A stretch of 64,000 nt of DNA from Leclercia adecarboxylata (GCA_901472455.1 LR590464.1:4998885-5062884), one strand, 5' to 3'. Counted from the first letter of the stretch, positions 1 through 14,271 are shown. Program-made: numbers and translations. Notes: generated by a model from the sequence alone, not told the origin.

Positions 1-44
1 GAACCGTCGACGAGAATAAGCGGATTTTCGGGGATCTGAACCAT
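1..44 (-). CDS. polA: DNA polymerase I, first 14 codons only
   Basis: The minus strand reads MVQIPENPLILVDG, the N-terminus of enterobacterial DNA polymerase I (Okazaki fragment processing and repair synthesis). The gene runs off the left edge of the window, so no domain can be judged. It is divergent from yihG, as in E. coli, which supports the identification despite the short length. Confidence 0.93.
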   Translation of the reverse strand, partial: MVQIPENPLILVDG

Positions 45-480
45 AATGTCCGTGCCTTTAAGTAATTTATGGTTAAAGGATGCCACAGAAGGATGAAAAC
101 ATCAGTTTTTCGCGGTCAATACAGCCAAAGATTTTGCGATCCTGAGGATCGGTCGCAAATTAAATCTGTGGATAAGTTTGTGAATAGTTTCTGCGACCTG
201 GACTAAATGTGCTATCTGTTGATCGCTATGCTAATAATTATTCTTAATAATCAATATATTATTGTTTGATCGCGATCTCATATCTCTGATTGATGACAAT
301 TTACTCCCATGTGGATATAAGCCACGCCGGATCTGCGCCATAGAATTTTTCTCCGCTGACAGGTAAAACGCTGTTCATACCAGGTTAAAGCCCCATCCTT
401 TTAGCGTTTTCTGGTAAAATCAGCGCCCGGTGTCTGTTTATCAGGCGCATATTATATCTAACCACCTGAAAACACTCATC
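45..480. other. polA-yihG divergent intergenic region
   Basis: About 435 bases without a coding sequence. It must hold the polA and yihG promoters. It contains a consensus DnaA box (listed separately) and an AT-rich tract around 228-270. I see no RNA gene or tRNA here. Confidence 0.7.
167..175 (-). promoter_or_regulatory. DnaA box upstream of polA
   Basis: The minus strand reads TTATCCACA, the perfect high-affinity DnaA box, about 125 bases upstream of the polA start. DnaA is reported to stimulate polA expression in E. coli, so a regulatory role is plausible but inferred here. Confidence 0.6.
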
Positions 481-1390
481 ATGTCTAGACTGCTGGCTGC
501 GATTACGCTTCTGATAAGTATCGCATTAACTATTCTGGTCACCATCGCCTGTTCTGTGGCCGATTATCATCGCCGGAATAATTAAACTGCTACTACCGAT
601 CCCCGTCGTCTGGCGTGCCGTATCAGTTTTTTGTAATTTCATGATGTACTGCTGGTGTGAAGGCCTGGCAGTACTTTTGCGTCTTAATCCGCATCTGAAA
701 TGGGATGTTCAGGGTCTGGAAGGGCTTAACAAGAAAAACTGGTATTTGCTCATCTGTAACCACCATAGCTGGGCCGATATAGTGGTGCTATGCGTGCTGT
801 TCCGCAAACATATCCCCATGAACAAATACTTTCTTAAGCAGCAGCTCGCCTGGGTGCCTTTTATTGGCCTGGCCTGCTGGGCGCTGGATATGCCCTTTAT
901 GAAACGCTATTCGCGTAGCTATCTGATTCGTCATCCTGAGCGCCGCGGAAAAGATGTTGAAACCACTCGCCGATCCTGTGAGAAGTTTCGCTCACACCCC
1001 ACCACAATCGTTAATTTCGTCGAAGGCTCTCGCTTTACCGAAGAGAAGCAGCAGCAAACGCGCTCGCCGTATGCCAACCTGCTGCCACCAAAAGCGGCCG
1101 GGATCGCCATGGCGCTTAACGTGCTAGGCAAACAGTTCGACAAATTACTGAACGTCACGCTCTGTTATCCAGAAAACGATAAGACGCCATTTCAGGATAT
1201 GCTCAGCGGCAAGTTAACCCGGATCGTGGTGCGTATTAATCTGGTGCCTGTGGCGGAGGAATTACACGGGGACTACGTCAGCGATAAGAACTTTAAGCGA
1301 CGTTTTCAGCTCTGGCTGAATACGTTGTGGAGTGAGAAAGACGCGCTCATAAACACAATTAAAGCGGAATACAAAAACGCCGGTCATTGA
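481..1390 (+). CDS. yihG: YihG lysophospholipid acyltransferase (one frameshift)
   Basis: Membrane acyltransferase of the PlsC family, which acylates lysophosphatidic acid during phospholipid synthesis. The H-X4-D motif appears as NHHSWAD and the second motif as EGSR. The clean downstream reading frame begins at 641, but the true start is the ATG at 481, which encodes an N-terminal membrane segment (MSRLLAAITLLISIALTILV). An extra G in the GG at 558-559 breaks the frame. Removing it restores continuity into PIIIAGIIKLLLPIPVVW, as in E. coli. Its stop codon lies in the loop of the downstream terminator hairpin. Confidence 0.93.
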
Positions 1391-1401
1391 CCGGCGTTTT
1401 C
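1373..1401. terminator. Bidirectional terminator between yihG and dsbA
   Basis: A perfect GC-rich dyad (ACGCCGGTCA / TGACCGGCGT) with A-run and T-run flanks lies between the convergent genes. It overlaps the yihG stop codon and should serve both strands. Confidence 0.8.
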
Positions 1402-1405
1402 TTTA

Positions 1406-2029
1406 TTACTTCTTCTCAACCAGATACTTCACGGTATCAGCATATTGCTGGACGAAGATGTCCATGCTGCTGGTATCCATACCCTGCATATTCAGCTGAT
1501 ATTTGCCGTTAACATACATGGCTGGCACGCCGCGCAGCTGCAGGTCAGCAGCAGCTTTTTCCTGCTGAGCTACCAGAGATTTCACAACGAAGCTATTCCA
1601 GGCTGCATCGTATTCTTCTCCTTTAATACCGGCATCAACAAAGACTTTGCGGATATCAGCTGTGGTTTGTACGGCCTGTGTTTTCTGAACTGCTTCAAAC
1701 ATTGGCGCAGTAATTTTGTCTTCCACACCCAGTGCCATCGCAACGGCCCATGCCTGAGTCAGGTCTTTGCCCAACGGGCCAAGAAACTCAACATGATACT
1801 TGGTCATTTTGGTGCCTTCTGGCAGCTTCTTCTTCACGTTATCGGAAACGTGCAGAACCTGCTCGAACTCATAGCAGTGCGGGCAGTAGAATGAGAAGAA
1901 CTCAAGGACCTGAGGCTCTCCGGCAACCGGTTTGTCGAGGGTAATATACTGCTTGCCATCGCTGAACTGTGCAGCCGATGCGCTAAAAGCCAGAATCATA
2001 CCTGCCAGCGCCAGCCATATTTTTTTCAT
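1406..2029 (-). CDS. dsbA: DsbA periplasmic thiol:disulfide oxidoreductase
   Basis: Introduces disulfide bonds into exported proteins and is reoxidised by DsbB. The precursor is 207 residues with a signal peptide ending ...FSASA. The mature protein carries the active site C30-P-H-C33 in a thioredoxin fold with the helical insertion expected of DsbA. I choose the ATG at 2029 (MKKIWLALAG) because an AGGAGA ribosome site precedes it. A TTG two codons upstream is in frame but unlikely. It lies 27 bases downstream of srkA on the same strand, the srkA-dsbA order known in E. coli. E. coli yihF, which sits between dsbA and yihG, is absent here. Confidence 0.97.
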   Translation of the reverse strand: MKKIWLALAGMILAFSASAAQFSDGKQYITLDKPVAGEPQVLEFFSFYCPHCYEFEQVLHVSDNVKKKLPEGTKMTKYHVEFLGPLGKDLTQAWAVAMALGVEDKITAPMFEAVQKTQAVQTTADIRKVFVDAGIKGEEYDAAWNSFVVKSLVAQQEKAAADLQLRGVPAMYVNGKYQLNMQGMDTSSMDIFVQQYADTVKYLVEKK

Positions 2030-2056
2030 GATCAAATTTCTCCTGGGTGTGTTCGA

Positions 2057-3044
2057 TTAATACATTGGCGTTAATTGCAAAGGGGGTTCCTGCAGAACCT
2101 TTACCTGTTCAGTAAATGTCGATATCTGGTTACGCCAGTAATCTTCCCCGGTAAGCCACGGGAAGTTTCTGGGGAAAGCGGGGTCATCCCAACGCCTGAT
2201 TAACCAGGAAAGATAATAGACAAAACGCATGGCACGTAAAGGTTCAATTAATGCAATTTCGTCTGAATCAAAGGACGAGAACTCTTCATAGGCTTCAATA
2301 ATCGTCTCAAGCTGCATTCGCTGCTCGGCTTTATCGCCATTCAGTAGCATCCAGAGATCCTGAATAGCAGGTCCCATTCGCGCATCATCAAGATCGACAA
2401 ATAACGGCCCATCACGCCAGAGGATATTTCCGGCATGGCAATCGCCGTGCAGACGCAGCGTGGTGACGTTGTTATCCCAGCGCGAAATGACGGCGTTAAT
2501 TAAGCCATCCGTTGCGGCAAGGAATTGCGCTTTCAGCCCTGAAGGAATGAGCGTGGATGTTTCAAATACCTGACGCGGTTCAAGCAAGTATTCCTGAATG
2601 CCGATGGTCGGGCGCGCGGTAAACACGCTTTTCTGTCCTGTCTGATGAATGCGCCCTAAATAACGGGCAACCCACTCCATCTGATCAATGTTGTCGGCTT
2701 CAAATTGCCTGCCACCAAGACTTGGAAACACAGCAAAATAAAAGCCCTGGTGCGACAGCAGCGTCTGATTATTGAATTTAAGGGGGGCGGCGACAGGAAC
2801 ATCATCGGCCACCAGGTCGAGTGCAAACTGATGCTCTTCCTGAATTTGTTCAGCTGACCAGCGCTGCGGGCGATAAAATTTCACCACAAAGCGCTGGCGA
2901 TCCTCATCCTGAAACTGGTAGACGCGGTTCTCATAGCTGTTTAAGGGTGTCAGGCCTGAGTCTACCCCGGATGCCCTGTTCAAACAGCGCATCCATAATG
3001 GTATCCGGGTGTAAGGTCTGGAAAGTAAAAGCCTGGTCGTTCAT
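2057..3044 (-). CDS. srkA: SrkA stress response Ser/Thr kinase (one frameshift)
   Basis: Cytoplasmic kinase with an aminoglycoside-phosphotransferase-like fold (formerly YihE/RdoA), linked to the Cpx response and protection from stress-induced death. The catalytic loop LHGDCHAGN and the metal-binding FVDLDDA are present. The start at 3044 (MNDQAFTFQTLHPDTIMDAL) is separated from the main frame by one extra base in the C-run at 2965-2968. Removing it gives 328 residues, exactly the E. coli length. It is probably co-transcribed with dsbA, with yihD upstream on the same strand. Confidence 0.93.
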
Positions 3045-3119
3045 CCGATCATCCGGAAATTATACGAATGATTGAGGATATCATTTAACAGCGTTTACGG
3101 TGGCGCCTCTTACAAGCTT

Positions 3120-3390
3120 TTACTCTTTAATTACGCCACGTGCGCGCCAGCAAGGCGGTTTTAAAATCTTCTTCATAATCTTTCTGGATGCCCGGAATCA
3201 CCGCATCTTTGCCGGAATCACGCATTTTCAGGTGATAGATCAGGATGTCATCAGAAAGGTCGGCCAGCTCACCGTCATAACCTGACTCCTGCGCCAGTTT
3301 CTGTAAGAATTGCATCAGGTTAAGTTCTGGCTCTTTCTGCCAGGCTGGCTGGAGGAGTTCGATAACTTCGTTCAGACGTTTACATTTCAT
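3120..3390 (-). CDS. yihD: YihD family small protein (frameshift near the C-terminus)
   Basis: Small conserved enterobacterial protein of unknown molecular function. MKCKRLNEVIELLQPAW is near-identical to E. coli YihD. The frame as read stops early (ending LLARTWRN). Dropping one C of the pair at 3147-3148 restores the family C-terminus LLRARGVIKE and a stop at 3120, for 89 residues as in E. coli. It is upstream of srkA-dsbA on the same strand and divergent from mobA. Confidence 0.9.
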
Positions 3391-3459
3391 GGGAATACTC
3401 CTTTCATTAAGAGAGACACGTTAGGCAGGGTCAATCCCACAATAAAAGAGGCGATATTA

Positions 3460-4045
3460 GTGAATCAGTGCCGGGAGATTATTGGGGTTGTTCTGGCGGG
3501 TGGCAGAGCGACGCGTATGGGTGGCAAAGATAAGGGGCTTCAACAACTGAACAATAGACCCCTATGGCGTCATGTCGCTGACAGGCTTGCCGGCCAGGTA
3601 TCAGCACTCGCCATCCAGCGCGAATCGTCATATCGATATTTATCAGCAAAGCCGATATCCCGTTTATCAGGATAGCCTTGCTGATTATCCTGGCCCGTTG
3701 GCCGGTATGCTCTCCGTGATGCAGCAATCCCCGGCAGAGTGGTTTCTCTTTTGTTCGTGCGATACACCTTTTATCCCCTCTTGCCTGGTTGAACGTTTGG
3801 TGCAGCAGCGCGGTGATGCCCCTGTAATCTGGGCGCATGACGGCGAGCGCGATCACCCTACTATCGCGTTAATTAACCGATCGTTAGTACCTGATTTACA
3901 GGACTACCTGGCCGCAGGAGAGCGGCGAGTAATGTTGTTTATGCGCCAGTCTGGCGGTCATCCGGTTGATTTTAGCGATCTGAAATCTTCTTTCGTGAAC
4001 GTGAATACCACTGAAGATTTGCAGACCATGCAGGAGAAGAGATGA
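3460..4045 (+). CDS. mobA: MobA molybdenum cofactor guanylyltransferase (one frameshift)
   Basis: Transfers GMP from GTP to molybdopterin to form the MGD cofactor of enzymes such as nitrate and formate dehydrogenases. The nucleotide-binding signature VVLAGGRATRMGGKDKGL is near the N-terminus, and DYPGPLAGML and GERDHPTIAL follow. I choose the GTG at 3460, preceded by AGAGG at about 8 bases. One extra base near 3605-3620 breaks the frame before ANRHIDIYQQS. Correcting it gives 194 residues, the E. coli length. The stop overlaps the mobB start (ATGA). Confidence 0.93.
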
Positions 4046-4545
4046 TACCCGTTTTAGCGATTTCCGCCTGGAGCGGTACCGGGAAGACCACTCTGCTGAA
4101 GAGACTGATACCTGCGCTTTGCGCCAAAGGTATTCGTCCCGGATTGATTAAGCACACTCATCATAATATGGATGTCGATAAGCCGGGCAAAGACAGTTAT
4201 GAGCTGCGTAAAGCGGGTGCGGCACAAACGATGGTGGCGAGCAATCAGCGTTGGGCGCTGATGACCGAAACCCCGGATGAAGCGCCATTGGATCTTGCTT
4301 ATCTGGTCAGTCGAATGGATCACTCAACGCTGGACCTGGTACTGGTTGAGGGGTTTAAGCATGAGGCTGTTGCAAAGATCCTGCTGTTTCGAAGCGATGC
4401 AGGACATGATGTTTGCGAGTTAACGCTGGATGAGCATGTGATTGCGGTAGCCAGTGATGTTGCATTGCCGCTGCAGGTACCAGTGCTGGATTTGAATGAT
4501 GTGGATGGGATTTCGGAGTTTATTATGAGGTGGAGCACGGCCTGA
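4042..4545 (+). CDS. mobB: MobB molybdopterin-guanine dinucleotide biosynthesis adapter
   Basis: GTP-binding partner of MobA in molybdenum cofactor maturation. It carries a P-loop (WSGTGKTTLL, residues 9-18) and the conserved LIKHTHHNMDVDKPGKDSY segment. It has 167 residues, slightly shorter than E. coli MobB at the C-terminus. The start overlaps the mobA stop by four bases, indicating translational coupling. It converges on the rRNA operon, the arrangement found downstream of rrnA in E. coli. Confidence 0.96.
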   Translation: MIPVLAISAWSGTGKTTLLKRLIPALCAKGIRPGLIKHTHHNMDVDKPGKDSYELRKAGAAQTMVASNQRWALMTETPDEAPLDLAYLVSRMDHSTLDLVLVEGFKHEAVAKILLFRSDAGHDVCELTLDEHVIAVASDVALPLQVPVLDLNDVDGISEFIMRWSTA

Positions 4546-4636
4546 TCTATTGGGATTTCGGCTTCGCCTTACCCGGCTTTAAGGTTTTACAGGCGGGGCA
4601 GACGCGGTGGCGTCCGGCTGTCCGGCGCCGCAACGC

Positions 4637-4666
4637 AAAAAGCCCATCCGTGAGGATGGGCTTTTT
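4637..4666 (-). terminator. rRNA operon terminator
   Basis: AAAAAGCCCATCC / GGATGGGCTTTTT dyad ten bases past the 5S 3' end. It resembles the T1-type terminators of enterobacterial rrn operons and could also stop mobAB transcription. No distal tRNA genes lie between the 5S gene and this hairpin. Confidence 0.85.
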
Positions 4667-4676
4667 ACCTGATTTG

Positions 4677-4796
4677 ATGCCTGGCAGTTCCCTACTCTCG
4701 CATGGGGAGACCCACACTACCATCGGCGCTACGGCGTTTCACTTCTGAGTTCGGCATGGGGTCAGGTGGGACCACCGCGCTAACAGCCGCCAGGCA
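4677..4796 (-). rRNA. rrf: 5S ribosomal RNA
   Basis: A 120-base match to enterobacterial 5S rRNA: 5' TGCCTGGCGGC, internal CCCACCTGACCCCATGCCGA, 3' GGGAACTGCCAGGCAT. It is the last gene of the rRNA operon, with no tRNA-Asp or tRNA-Trp after it. Confidence 0.98.
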
Positions 4797-4885
4797 AATT
4801 CTGTTTCCGGGCCGCCTCACGGGCCACCCGGTTAATCTGGTTCAGCTGAAATTGTCTCAGTCACCGAAAACAGCTTCGGCGTTGT

Positions 4886-7801
<2,916 letters not shown>

Positions 7802-7921
7802 TCACAACCCGAAGCTGTTTCACTTCATGATTGCGAAATCTGAGACCCGACCACACCTTCATCTGCTCTTATTACGGAGAACAGACACGGTGCGTCGTTT
7901 CAATTTTCAGCTTGATCCAGA

Positions 7922-7933
7922 TTTTTAAAGAGC
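7922..7933 (-). promoter_or_regulatory. Spacer boxA antitermination element
   Basis: The minus strand reads TGCTCTTTAAAA in the tRNA-23S spacer, matching the Nus-factor boxA that prevents premature termination in rrn operons. The rest of the spacer (7802-8019) holds only processing sequence that I can recognise. Confidence 0.7.
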
Positions 7934-8019
7934 AAATATCTCAAACATGACTCACTATTTTCATAGTTAATCAGCTTTGAGATACTGATTGGTTGTGCCT
8001 TTCACTCACACCCAGCAAG

Positions 8020-8094
8020 TGGCGTCCCCTAGGGGATTCGAACCCCTGTTGCCGCCGTGAAAGGGCGGAGTCCTAACCGCTAGACGAAGGGGAC
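8020..8094 (-). tRNA. tRNA-Glu (anticodon TTC)
   Basis: The minus strand GTCCCCTTCGTCTAG...CCCTAGGGGACGCCA folds as tRNA-Glu with loop CTTTCAC (anticodon TTC) and an encoded CCA end. It is the only tRNA in the 16S-23S spacer, the pattern of E. coli rrnB, C, E and G. rrnA, D and H instead carry tRNA-Ile and tRNA-Ala. Confidence 0.97.
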
Positions 8095-8181
8095 ACGATG
8101 TGTCACGACTTCGCAGCCGTCTTGCTCGTTACTTTTCATCAGACAATCTGTGTGAGCACTACAAAGGCAGGTTCTTTAAGG

Positions 8182-9726
<1,545 letters not shown>

Positions 9727-9832
9727 AAGTTTGATGCTCGTGAATTAAACTTCGTAATGAATTACGTATGTTCACTCAGAGACTTGGTATTCATTTTTCG
9801 TCCGAGGACGTTAAGAATCCATGTCACTTTGA

Positions 9833-9870
9833 GTGCCCACACAGATTGTCTGATAAATTGTTAAAGAGCA
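9833..9870 (-). promoter_or_regulatory. 16S leader: RNase III stem arm and boxA
   Basis: Bases 9833-9853 are complementary to the 16S trailer at 8139-8159 (TCAGACAATCTGTGTG in both copies). They form the long stem cut by RNase III when 16S rRNA is released. Bases 9859-9870 read TGCTCTTTAACA on the minus strand, the leader boxA. Confidence 0.8.
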
Positions 9871-9908
9871 GTGCAACGCGGCTTTCGCTCACCGTTGCGA
9901 GGTCCCGT

Positions 9909-9936
9909 ATATTACGTTTTCCTCATTCAGAGTCAA
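9909..9936 (-). promoter_or_regulatory. rRNA promoter P2
   Basis: Minus strand -35 TTGACT and -10 TAATAT with a 16-base spacer, about 180 bases upstream of the 16S gene. Sequence and position match P2 of E. coli rrn operons. Confidence 0.85.
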
Positions 9937-10029
9937 GCGATTTATTTTTGCTTTTCTCTGTCGGCGTTCATCTCTGAAGCCTGCTGTCACGGCGGTTTGT
10001 AATCCGTTGTTCCGTGTCAGTGGAGGCGC

Positions 10030-10057
10030 ATTATAGGGAGTTCTTCGGCAGTGACAA
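10030..10057 (-). promoter_or_regulatory. rRNA promoter P1
   Basis: Minus strand -35 TTGTCA, 16-base spacer, -10 TATAAT, followed by the GCGCC discriminator typical of rrn P1 promoters under ppGpp/DksA and growth-rate control. An A/T-rich stretch at about 10060-10080 fits an UP element. The remaining bases to 10206 separate it from the divergent yieP gene. Confidence 0.9.
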
Positions 10058-10206
10058 GAGTAAATTTAAAAAAAATAACCAACCGTGCTTTTTTTCACCA
10101 AAACACCCGTCTTTAAGCCAAAAATTGCGCTAATTGTCGTTTTACCAACCACAACCATCCTGCAGATGGCATACTTACTAGCATTAAGAATCAAGGAATA
10201 TGCGTT

Positions 10207-10900
10207 ATGCCTTTGAGCGCGCAACAGCTGGCGGCACAAAAGAACCTTTCATATGTGCTGGCAGAAAAACTGGCACAGCGGATCCTGGCTGGTGAATACA
10301 TGCCAGGTAGCATCCTGCCGGGCGAACTGGAACTCGGTGAGCAGTTTGGCGTGAGCCGAACCGCTGTGCGTGAGGCCGTGAAAACCTTAACTGCGAAAGG
10401 GATGGTGCTTCCTCGTCCGCGTATCGGTACACGCGTGATGCCCCAGAGCAACTGGAACTTCCTCGATCAAGAGTTGCTCTCCTGGTGGATGACGGAAGAT
10501 AACTTCCATCAGGTTATCGAGCATTTCCTGGTCATGCGCAGCAGCCTGGAGCCTCAGGCCTGCCTGCTGGCCGCCACGCTCGGAACGGCAGAGCAAAAAG
10601 CGCGGTTAAATACTTTAATGGATGAGATGGTGCATCTGAAAAAGCACTTTAACCGGGAGCGCTGGATAGAAGTGGATATGGCCTGGCACGAGCATATCTA
10701 TGAGATGAGCGGTAATCCGTTCCTGACCTCTTTCGCCTCGCTCCTTTCATTCTGTCTACCACACTTACTTTACGTCTATAACGCAGGACGAGGTGGTGAA
10801 GCTGGATTTACACCAGGCTATTGTTGATGCCATTCAGGACAGCGATGGGCTGCGCGCTATGGCGGCCAGCCAGACACTGCTTGCCACACCGGCACGATAG
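10207..10900 (+). CDS. yieP: YieP, FadR-family GntR transcriptional regulator (one frameshift)
   Basis: GntR-type regulator with an N-terminal winged helix (GELELGEQFGVSRTAVREAV, about residues 38-57) and a C-terminal FCD ligand-binding domain. An extra C at 10743-10744 truncates the frame at 206 residues. Correcting it gives ...SFHSVYHTYFTSITQDEVV and a stop at 10900, for 230 residues as in E. coli. It sits between the rRNA promoters and hsrA, the E. coli rrnC neighbourhood. Its regulatory targets cannot be seen from sequence. Confidence 0.93.
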
Positions 10901-10921
10901 CAATAAACAACAGGAATTCGA

Positions 10922-12350
10922 ATGACAGTAAAAAAAGCACGCAGCATGGCGGGTTTGCCATGGATTGCGGCGATGGCTTTCTTTATGCAGGCGCTGGACG
11001 CCACCATCCTAAACACCGCCCTTCCGGCGATTGCCGAAAGCCTTAACCGTTCTCCGCTGGCCATGCAGTCAGCCATCATTAGTTATACCCTGACCGTTGC
11101 GATGCTGATCCCGGTGAGCGGCTGGCTGGCCGATCGCTTCGGCACACGGCGTGTCTTTATGCTGGCGGTAACGTTATTTACGCTGGGGTCGCTGGCCTGC
11201 GCCCTCTCCAGTTCGCTGGGTGAGCTGGTTATCTTCCGGGTGATTCAGGGCGTAGGTGGTGCAATGATGATGCCGGTCGCGCGCCTGGCACTGCTAAGGG
11301 CCTATCCGCGCAGCGAACTGTTGCCGGTGCTTAACTTCGTCACTATGCCGGGCCTGGTCGGGCCGATCCTCGGGCCGGTACTGGGGGGCGTTCTGGTTAC
11401 CTGGGCCAGCTGGCACTGGATATTCCTCATTAATATTCCCATTGGGATCGCCGGTCTTTTCTATGCCCGCAAGTTTATGCCGAACTTCACGACTCCGCGG
11501 CGCAAATTCGATATGGGTGGATTCTTCCTGTTTGGCCTGAGCCTGGTGCTGTTTTCCAGCGGTATGGAGCTGTTCGGTGAGAAAGTGGTGGCAACCTGGC
11601 TGGCCATCTCCATCATCTTCAGCGGCATTCTTCTTTTTCTTCTTTATATACGTCATGCGCGTCGTCACCCTACGCCGCTGATTTCGCTCTCGCTGTTTAA
11701 CACACGTACTTTTTCGGTAGGCATTGCCGGAAACATCGCTTCGCGGCTGGGGACAGGCTGTGTTCCCTTCCTTATGCCGCTGATGCTGCAGGTCGGGTTC
11801 GGTTATCCGGCGTTGATAGCAGGCTGCATGATGGCGCCTACGGCGGTGGGTTCGATTCTGGCTAAATCCGGGGTGACCCAATTGTTACGACGGCTGGGAT
11901 ACCGCAGAACCCTGGTCGGTGTGACGGTATTTATCGGCGTGATGATTGCGCAATTCTCACTGCAGTCGGCAGCGCTGCCGGTGTGGATGCTGATCCTGCC
12001 GCTGTTTGTGCTGGGGATGGCAATGTCCATCCAGTTCACCTCAATGAACACCATTACCCTTGCCGATCTCAGCGATGAGAATGCCAGCGGCGGTAACAGC
12101 ATGCTGGCAGTCACGCAGCAGCTTTCAATCAGTCTGGGGGTTGCGGTCAGTGCGGCGGTATTGCGCTTTTACGAAGGGTTCGACAGCAACAACACTGTCG
12201 AACAATTTCACTCAACCTTTATCACTATGGGGTGTGCTGACGGTTGTCTCTGCACTGGTCTTTATGCTGTTAAAACCGAAAGACGGTCAGAACCTCATAA
12301 AAGAACGGCACAAACCTAAACCGAGCCCCGTTCCATCAGAACAGGAGTAA
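10922..12350 (+). CDS. hsrA: HsrA (YieO) MFS transporter, 14-helix DHA2 family (frameshift near the end)
   Basis: Inner-membrane major facilitator of the DHA2 drug:H+ antiporter family, with motif A (GWLADRFGTRRVF) after helix 2 and many hydrophobic segments. Its physiological substrate is not established. An extra G in the run at 12229-12232 diverts the last 40 residues. Removing it restores ...MGVLTVVSALVFMLLKPKDG and 475 residues, the E. coli length. The corrected end overlaps the 3' end of convergent rbsR by 35 bases. It follows yieP by 21 bases, probably as an operon. Confidence 0.92.
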
Positions 12351-13315
12351 GCTGCAGCCGCTGCTGTTGCAGTGCGGGCTGGGCGATACGATGGATCAAA
12401 TACATCAATCGCCAGCTCGCCCAGTTCATCCTTGGGCTGATGAATGGTAGTGAGCGGCGGCGTCATATACTTCGCCAGTTCGATATCGTCATATCCCACC
12501 ACGGCGATATCGTCCCGGGATACGAAGTCCCGCCTGATAAAGCGCCTGATAAGCCCCCACCGCCATTGCATCATTACCGATAAAGACTGCCTGCGGACGC
12601 CTCTTTTCTGCGCCAGTAAAGACTGCATCGCCTCGAAACCAACCGCTAAATTTCAAAGTCACCGGTAATTTGATATCCGTCCGGGACAGGTAAACCGGCG
12701 CGCGCCATGGCCACCAGAAAACCTTCCAGACGCAGACGGGCCGGAGTTTTATCCAGCGGCCGGTAATGCAGGCGATACGGGTATGGCCTTTATCAATCAG
12801 ATTGTTGCGTCGCCATGTCCCCGCCCAGCAGCGAGTTATCCTGAATCAGGTCGCTGGTACCGTCGAACGGTGCCCAGTCCATCATCACCGTAGGAACGGA
12901 GGGGTAGCGCTGCATAATCTCGGGTGAGGGTTGATGCGTTTCGGTACACAGCAGTAATAACCCGTCGACACGCTTTTGCATCAGCGTCTCCAGGTTGCGG
13001 TTCATGCGCTGTTCGTCGCCTTCGGTATTACAGAGCACCAGGCTGTAGCCGCGCTCAAAGCAGCTGCGCTCTAACGCCGCGCACCAGCTCAGAGTAAAAG
13101 GGGTTGGTACTGGCGGTAATGAGCATGCCGATGGTGCGGGTCTGGTTAAGTTTCAGACTGCGCGCCAGGGCGGAAGGCGCATAATTGAGGGATTTCACTG
13201 CGGCTTCGACCTTCTCCCGGATCGCCTCGCTGACGAAGCGATCCTTATTAATGACATGGGAGACCGTCGAAGTAGAGACGCCCGCCACGCGAGCGACATC
13301 TTTCATTGTGGCCAA
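12316..13315 (-). pseudogene. rbsR: RbsR ribose repressor, broken by about eight indels
   Basis: LacI-family repressor of the ribose operon. The N-terminal helix-turn-helix (MATMKDVARVAGVSTSTVSH) is intact, and fragments of the sugar-binding core follow in all three frames. By comparison with E. coli RbsR I count extra bases near 13073, 12807, 12655, 12648, 12611 (two), 12518 and 12383, and one missing base near 12747. The net +7 matches 1,000 observed versus 993 expected bases. As read, the protein ends after about 86 residues. It could be a real pseudogene, but error is likely given the rest of the window. Confidence 0.85.
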
Positions 13316-13318
13316 ACG

Positions 13319-14248
13319 CTACCTCTGCTGACTTAAAAATTCATCGATCTCATTGCGCCATGGAACAGAAGGCTGCGCCCCTGGACGTGTCACGGCAATG
13401 GCTGCCGCCGCATGGGCAAAACGAATCGCGTTATCCAGCGGCTCACCTTCCAGCAGCGCCGTAACCAGCGCACCATTAAAGGTATCGCCCGCGGCGATGG
13501 TATCGACTGCTTTCACCTTAAAGCCAGGAACGCGACGACCTTCTCCCTCGACGCTGGCCCATACGCCACGGCTGCCAAGGGTAATGATGACCTTACTGAT
13601 GCCTTTCTGGTGCAAGGCTTTCGCCGCGCGCGCCGCATCGTCATCGTTTTCAACGCGAATACCCGTCAGCTTTTCGGCTTCGGTTTCGTTAGGGGTAATG
13701 ATATCCACCAGCGCCAGCAGCTCGTCTGATAATACACGGGCAGGGGCGGGATTAAGTACGACAGTGGTGTGATTTTTATGAGCAATTTGCGCAGCCGCCA
13801 GCACGCTTTCTACCGGCGTCTCCAGTTGCATCAGCAGGGCGTCGGCCTGTGCAATACTCTCCTGCTGCGCCACCACGCTTTCAGAGGTCAGCGCCGCATT
13901 CGCACCCGCGTGAATACCGATGACATTCTCACCTTCCGCGTTGACGAAAATCAGCGCCACGCCGGTTGATTCGCCTTCTACCACGCTGACCGGCGCAATA
14001 TCGATGTTGTCGCTTACCAGCTGTTTGCGCACGCGCTCACCGGTATCATCATCGCCGGTACAGGCGATAAAGGCGATGTTGGCACCGCTGCGTCCGGCGG
14101 CAACCGCCTGGTTTGCGCCCTTGCCGCCAAAGGCGACCTGATAGCGGTTACCCGTTACGGTCTCGCCCGGTGTCGGGAAAGCGTCAAGGTTAAGAATGTG
14201 ATCGGCATTAATACTGCCAAGGACGACGAGCTTACCTGCGGTTTTCAT
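13319..14248 (-). CDS. rbsK: RbsK ribokinase
   Basis: Phosphorylates D-ribose at O5 with ATP, the entry step to the pentose phosphate pathway. PfkB-family protein with the N-terminal signature GGKGANQAVAAGRSG and the C-terminal catalytic signature DTIAAGDTFNGAL. I choose the ATG at 14248 (MKTAGKLVVLGSINADHIL), which gives 309 residues like E. coli. The frame is open 28 codons further upstream, but that segment covers the rbsB-rbsK hairpins and is not family sequence. It ends three bases before rbsR starts. Confidence 0.95.
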   Translation of the reverse strand: MKTAGKLVVLGSINADHILNLDAFPTPGETVTGNRYQVAFGGKGANQAVAAGRSGANIAFIACTGDDDTGERVRKQLVSDNIDIAPVSVVEGESTGVALIFVNAEGENVIGIHAGANAALTSESVVAQQESIAQADALLMQLETPVESVLAAAQIAHKNHTTVVLNPAPARVLSDELLALVDIITPNETEAEKLTGIRVENDDDAARAAKALHQKGISKVIITLGSRGVWASVEGEGRRVPGFKVKAVDTIAAGDTFNGALVTALLEGEPLDNAIRFAHAAAAIAVTRPGAQPSVPWRNEIDEFLSQQR

Positions 14249-14271
14249 CATTGAAGTGTCCATCAGAGAGT

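Noticed and set aside
1391..1405. Remnant of yihF between yihG and dsbA
   Set aside because: Only 15 bases separate the two stop codons and they form a terminator, so yihF is simply absent at this locus.
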